This document shows positions 6,754-8,561 of a stretch of 8,561 nt of DNA, one piece after another; the first letter of the stretch is position 1; each line of letters starts with the position of its first letter. The notes below the pieces were generated by a model. That model saw only the letters and a program-made list of their open reading frames with translations. It did no database searches and was not told the DNA's origin. The DNA lies in NCBI GenBank assembly GCA_031256525.1, contig JAIRQK010000098.1, forward strand, positions 1 to 8,561. The letters are read 5' to 3'. The stretch is from Campylobacteraceae bacterium (GTDB lineage Bacteria; Campylobacterota; Campylobacteria; Campylobacterales; Campylobacteraceae). A program made the translations under genes and the position numbers.

Positions 6754-7662
6754 ATGAGTCTAACTTTTGGTCCTGTAAGTTCTCGTCGCTTTGGACTTAG
6801 TCTTGGGATAGATTTAAGTCCAGAGCAAAAACAGTGCAATTATGACTGTTTGTATTGTGAGCTAAAAGGTGCAAAAACTGTTGATAAAGTGAAAAATCCC
6901 CCTTTAGTTGTAGATGTTATCAAAGATGTAACTTTATCGCTTTTAAAATATACAGATATCGAAGTTATAACAATTACCGCAAATGGTGAGCCAACGCTAT
7001 ATCCAAACTTAAAAGAGTTGGTTAGCCAGCTAAATAAGATAAAAAAAGAGAAAAAACTCCTTATCCTTTCAAATGCGAGTACGATTAGCAGTGAAACTAT
7101 TCAAGACGCACTTTTGGATATTGATATTGTTAAACTTTCCCTCGATAGTGCTGATGAAAAGATATTTAAAAAACTTGACCGACCTCATAAGCAGATAAAT
7201 CTACAAGATGTTATCAATGGTATGATAGAGTTTAGAAAAAAATTTAAAAACTCTCTTGTTTTAGAGGTTTTAGTTGTAAAAGACCTAAACGACACTAAAG
7301 AAGAGTTTGAAAAACTTAACTTAGTTTTCAATAAAATAAAACCAGATAGAGTTGATATAGGCACTATTGACAGACCAAGTGCATATAAAGTTGATGCTGT
7401 AACTGTTGATAGACTTGAGTTTTTGTCTAAATTTATCGAAAATATTCCAGTTAATATCGCCAAAAGAGACAAAAATATAAAAGGTGTTTACGATTTAAAC
7501 AAAGATGAGATTTTGTCGCTACTAAAAAAGCGTCCACAAAGCGAAGGCGATGTTAAAAACATTATGTCAAAAAAAACTCAGCAGAATTTTTTTGAACTAT
7601 TAGAAGAGAAAAAAATAAAACTTGTAGATGTAGCGAATATAAATTTTTATAAAATCTCATAA
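6754..7662 (+). CDS. Radical SAM protein, COG0731 type, with C-terminal winged-helix-like region
   Basis: A 302-residue Fe-S enzyme. The start FGPVSSRRFGLSLGIDL (5-21) leads into the cluster motif CNYDCLYC, Cys28/Cys32/Cys35 (CX3CX2C), which binds a 4Fe-4S cluster for S-adenosylmethionine cleavage. The glycine-rich SAM-binding stretch is TITANGEPTLYP (73-84). The opening is characteristic of COG0731, the radical SAM group related to archaeal wybutosine enzymes; most bacterial members have no proven reaction. Residues about 240-302 (LNKDEILSLLKKRPQSEGDV, then NFFELLEEKKI) look like a small winged helix. The ATG directly follows the hemE TAG with no gap, so it is surely translated with hemE. 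A role in heme or tRNA chemistry is possible but only inferred from position and family. No terminator follows. Confidence 0.9.
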   Translation: MSLTFGPVSSRRFGLSLGIDLSPEQKQCNYDCLYCELKGAKTVDKVKNPPLVVDVIKDVTLSLLKYTDIEVITITANGEPTLYPNLKELVSQLNKIKKEKKLLILSNASTISSETIQDALLDIDIVKLSLDSADEKIFKKLDRPHKQINLQDVINGMIEFRKKFKNSLVLEVLVVKDLNDTKEEFEKLNLVFNKIKPDRVDIGTIDRPSAYKVDAVTVDRLEFLSKFIENIPVNIAKRDKNIKGVYDLNKDEILSLLKKRPQSEGDVKNIMSKKTQQNFFELLEEKKIKLVDVANINFYKIS

Positions 7663-7698
7663 CTTTTCACACATAAAGAAAATTTAACGAAAAAACCC

Positions 7699-7727
7699 TT
7701 GACTTTTTAACTATATTTCTTTATAAT
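7699..7727 (+). promoter_or_regulatory. Near-consensus sigma70 promoter of the tRNA gene
   Basis: TTGACT (7699-7704) and TATAAT (7722-7727) are separated by exactly 17 bases. The -10 is perfect and the -35 has one mismatch at the last position. The tRNA begins 19 bases after the -10. A full -35 box is unusual for this phylum and fits the need for strong stable-RNA transcription. Confidence 0.85.
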
Positions 7728-7745
7728 TTCACCTCTTTTAAATAT

Positions 7746-7820
7746 TCCGGATTAGCTCAGCGGTAGAGTAGGTGACTGTTAATCACTTGGTCACTGGTTC
7801 GAATCCAGTATCCGGAGCCA
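7746..7820 (+). tRNA. tRNA-Asn (GUU anticodon)
   Basis: The 75-base sequence folds as a complete cloverleaf. The acceptor stem TCCGGAT (7746-7752) pairs with ATCCGGA (7810-7816). The D stem is GCTC/GAGT. The anticodon stem GGTGA/TCACT encloses loop CTGTTAA with anticodon GTT at 7778-7780. The T arm is ACTGG-TTCGAAT-CCAGT. The discriminator base is G (7817) and CCA is encoded (7818-7820). GTT reads the AAC and AAU codons, giving asparagine. It stands alone here, driven by its own strong promoter, and small membrane ORFs follow. Confidence 0.97.
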
Positions 7821-7888
7821 CTTACATCACGACTTTATAACATTTCCCACTCCTAACAAACCTCAAAAAAACGAAGAATGAAACCCTA

Positions 7889-7918
7889 TAGACTAATTTT
7901 ATTTTTAGCATATATAAT
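7889..7918 (+). promoter_or_regulatory. Candidate promoter for the small membrane ORF at 7948
   Basis: TAGACT (7889-7894, resembling TTGACA) and a perfect TATAAT (7913-7918) are 18 bases apart. Transcription would begin near 7925, about 23 bases before the ATG at 7948. That position would exclude the ATG at 7878 and so favours the 7948 start. Confidence 0.45.
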
Positions 7919-7947
7919 TACATTAATATTTTGTAAAAAGCACATTA

Positions 7948-8106
7948 ATGTTTTATTTAAAGTATGGCAGTCTATTTTTTGTTATATTTCTCGGGCTTTC
8001 ATTTGTAGGCATCCTTGCCGCAGGTGTTTTTGGTGCTATTATCGCATTGGTTGTTGCTACAGTTATCGTTGCAAGAAAAAGTATAAAGTCAAATTATGAT
8101 ACTTGA
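7948..8106 (+). CDS. Small hydrophobic membrane protein, unrecognised (52 residues)
   Basis: An ATG at 7948 opens a 52-codon frame ending in TGA at 8104-8106. Residues 7-42 are almost wholly hydrophobic and rich in Gly and Ala (FVGILAAGVFGAIIALVVA), enough for one long or two short membrane helices. They are followed by a basic, polar tail (ARKSIKSNYDT), which suggests a cytoplasmic C-terminus. This frame is preferred over the overlapping 73-codon frame starting at 7878, whose second half is Cys/Arg-rich nonsense (CRHPCRRCFW) made from these same hydrophobic codons. The ribosome-binding site is weak (AAAAAG, 7935-7939). The N-terminus MFYLKYGSLF resembles that of the ORF at 8450 (MNYFKYTGLF), so the two may be diverged duplicates. 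It overlaps the next ORF by 11 bases. No function can be given. Confidence 0.5.
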   Translation: MFYLKYGSLFFVIFLGLSFVGILAAGVFGAIIALVVATVIVARKSIKSNYDT

Positions 8107-8260
8107 TGAAATTGCAAAACATACTTTACGCTTTTTTGTAGCAACCGTAACTGTTTTTATGATTTTATTTTATATAGCGATGTCGTTATTAGAAGGTGTT
8201 AGTTTACTGTATGGTCATAATGTTCAGAATATAAAATATAAGTGGTATTGCTTATTTTGA
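8096..8260 (+). CDS. Small membrane protein ORF, possibly the 5' half of an interrupted gene (54 residues)
   Basis: An ATG at 8096, inside the end of the previous ORF, starts a 54-codon frame ending at TGA 8258-8260. It begins with a short amphipathic stretch (MILDEIAKHTLRF), then a hydrophobic helix at about 13-36 (FVATVTVFMILFYIAM), then a polar stretch (YGHNVQNIKYKWYCLF). The ribosome-binding site is poor, so translation probably depends on the overlapping upstream ORF. The same frame continues directly after the TGA with an ATG and 46 more codons of membrane-like sequence. The two together would make a 102-residue, three- or four-helix protein if the TGA were a sense codon. It is either an ORF that ends here or a gene broken by a TGG-to-TGA type change. 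No family recognised. Confidence 0.4.
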   Translation: MILDEIAKHTLRFFVATVTVFMILFYIAMSLLEGVSLLYGHNVQNIKYKWYCLF

Positions 8261-8401
8261 ATGGGTTTTGTTTTTTTGAGTCTGCTACTGTTCGATATTT
8301 ATATGGGTTATAAAAGACTTATCATTTTGTCCATTGTTGCATTGTCTATAATTTTTATCTCAATATTTTTAACAAATAGATATTTCAAAGATAAGATATA
8401 A
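8261..8401 (+). CDS. Small membrane ORF directly after an in-frame TGA (46 residues), possibly the 3' half of the same gene
   Basis: The ATG at 8261 follows the TGA at 8258-8260 with no gap and in the same frame; it runs to TAA at 8399-8401. Two hydrophobic helices are visible, about 2-14 (GFVFLSLLLFDIY) and 19-36 (RLIILSIVALSIIFISIF), followed by a basic tail (NRYFKDKI). There is no good ribosome-binding site at a usable distance; AAGTGG (8240-8245) is 15 bases away. If expressed, it would depend on re-initiation at TGAATG or on readthrough. Continued membrane character across the stop suggests this was once a single gene with the ORF before it. No family recognised. Confidence 0.35.
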   Translation: MGFVFLSLLLFDIYMGYKRLIILSIVALSIIFISIFLTNRYFKDKI

Positions 8402-8406
8402 AAATG

Positions 8407-8412
8407 TATAAT
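8407..8412 (+). promoter_or_regulatory. TATAAT -10 box before the last ORF
   Basis: A perfect TATAAT lies six bases after the preceding stop, directly after TG, with no -35 box visible. It would give a leader of about 30 bases containing the strong GAGGAG ribosome-binding site at 8433-8438. Confidence 0.4.
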
Positions 8413-8449
8413 CGCATTATTTTTTAAATTACGAGGAGTGGAATTATTG

Positions 8450-8561
8450 ATGAACTATTTTAAATATACAGGTTTATTTGTTGCTATTTTGTTCGGGATT
8501 TTTGCTACAATTTTTGCTATTCCAATTTTTGTTATTGTTAATTTTGCTAACGAAATACTTG
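8450..8561 (+). CDS. Hydrophobic membrane protein, N-terminal part (3' truncated by window)
   Basis: An ATG at 8450 opens a frame that stays open to the end of the window, giving 37 residues plus one base. After MNYFKYT the sequence is a continuous hydrophobic helix (GLFVAILFGIFATIFAIPIF), then VIVNFANEIL. GAGGAG at 8433-8438 is the best ribosome-binding site in this end of the window, 11 bases before the ATG. An adjacent in-frame TTG at 8447 is an alternative start. The first 16 residues match those of the small ORF at 7948 at 8 positions, including Tyr3, Lys5, Tyr6, Leu9, Phe10 and Gly16. This suggests a diverged duplicate, though hydrophobic sequences match easily. Function unknown. Confidence 0.6.
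   Translation, partial: MNYFKYTGLFVAILFGIFATIFAIPIFVIVNFANEIL

Noticed and set aside
7663..7698. Terminator for the gyrA-to-radical SAM run
   Set aside because: No stem with G-C pairs followed by T residues could be found; the stretch is simple AT-rich sequence leading into the tRNA promoter.
7878..8099. 73-codon forward ORF downstream of the tRNA
   Set aside because: Its second half is a shifted reading of the hydrophobic 7948 frame, giving an implausible Cys/Arg-rich tail. The candidate promoter at 7889-7918 would start RNA after its ATG.
8258..8260. Selenocysteine or a reassigned TGA code
   Set aside because: TGA ends other genes in the window, Trp is TGG throughout, the TGA context is a membrane segment with no redox motif, and no stem-loop is evident just after it.
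1..8561. CRISPR array, insertion sequence, or origin of replication
   Set aside because: No regularly spaced repeats, transposase signatures, terminal inverted repeats or DnaA-box clusters were seen.

Overview
The window looks like chromosomal DNA of a low-GC member of the Campylobacterota (formerly Epsilonproteobacteria), most like the Sulfurimonas/Sulfuricurvum side of that phylum. The grounds are the AT-rich, Lys/Ile/Asp-rich coding style, two TTG starts, the order comF-gyrA followed by asd, and hemE directly followed by a COG0731 radical SAM gene. From memory, Campylobacter jejuni has the same comF-like gene next to gyrA with asd nearby, and hemE next to a radical SAM gene. I assign no species.

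Layout. 1-72: the last 23 codons of an unrecognised gene. 122-868: a stand-alone HTH plus S24 (LexA/CI-like) repressor, with an 11-base direct repeat at its two ends. 895-1008: a possible 37-residue ORF with a very strong ribosome-binding site, overlapping the TTG start of comF (989-1561). 1562-1685: an AT-rich promoter region. 1686-7662: a tightly packed run of gyrA, asd, a yqhA-family membrane gene, hemE and a radical SAM gene. Gaps shrink from 30 bases to overlaps or none, so co-transcription is likely. 7699-7727: a near-consensus sigma70 promoter driving tRNA-Asn(GUU) at 7746-7820. 7889-8561: a group of very short membrane-protein ORFs that I cannot name.

How the genes relate. The middle is housekeeping: DNA supercoiling (GyrA), the aspartate pathway to Lys/Thr/Met/diaminopimelate (Asd) and heme synthesis (HemE). 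YqhA and the radical SAM protein have uncertain roles. The two accessory-looking parts are the left and right ends. On the left, a self-cleaving-type repressor lies directly upstream of a natural-transformation gene and gyrA, in a phylum whose best-studied members lack LexA. On the right, downstream of a tRNA, one small membrane ORF (7948-8106) and the ORF running off the window (from 8450) share an N-terminal pattern and each has a TATAAT box 31-37 bases upstream. Between them lies a reading frame interrupted by a single in-frame TGA that is immediately followed by ATG.

No convincing rho-independent terminator, insertion sequence, CRISPR array or origin was seen. Gene-free stretches are all under 300 bases.
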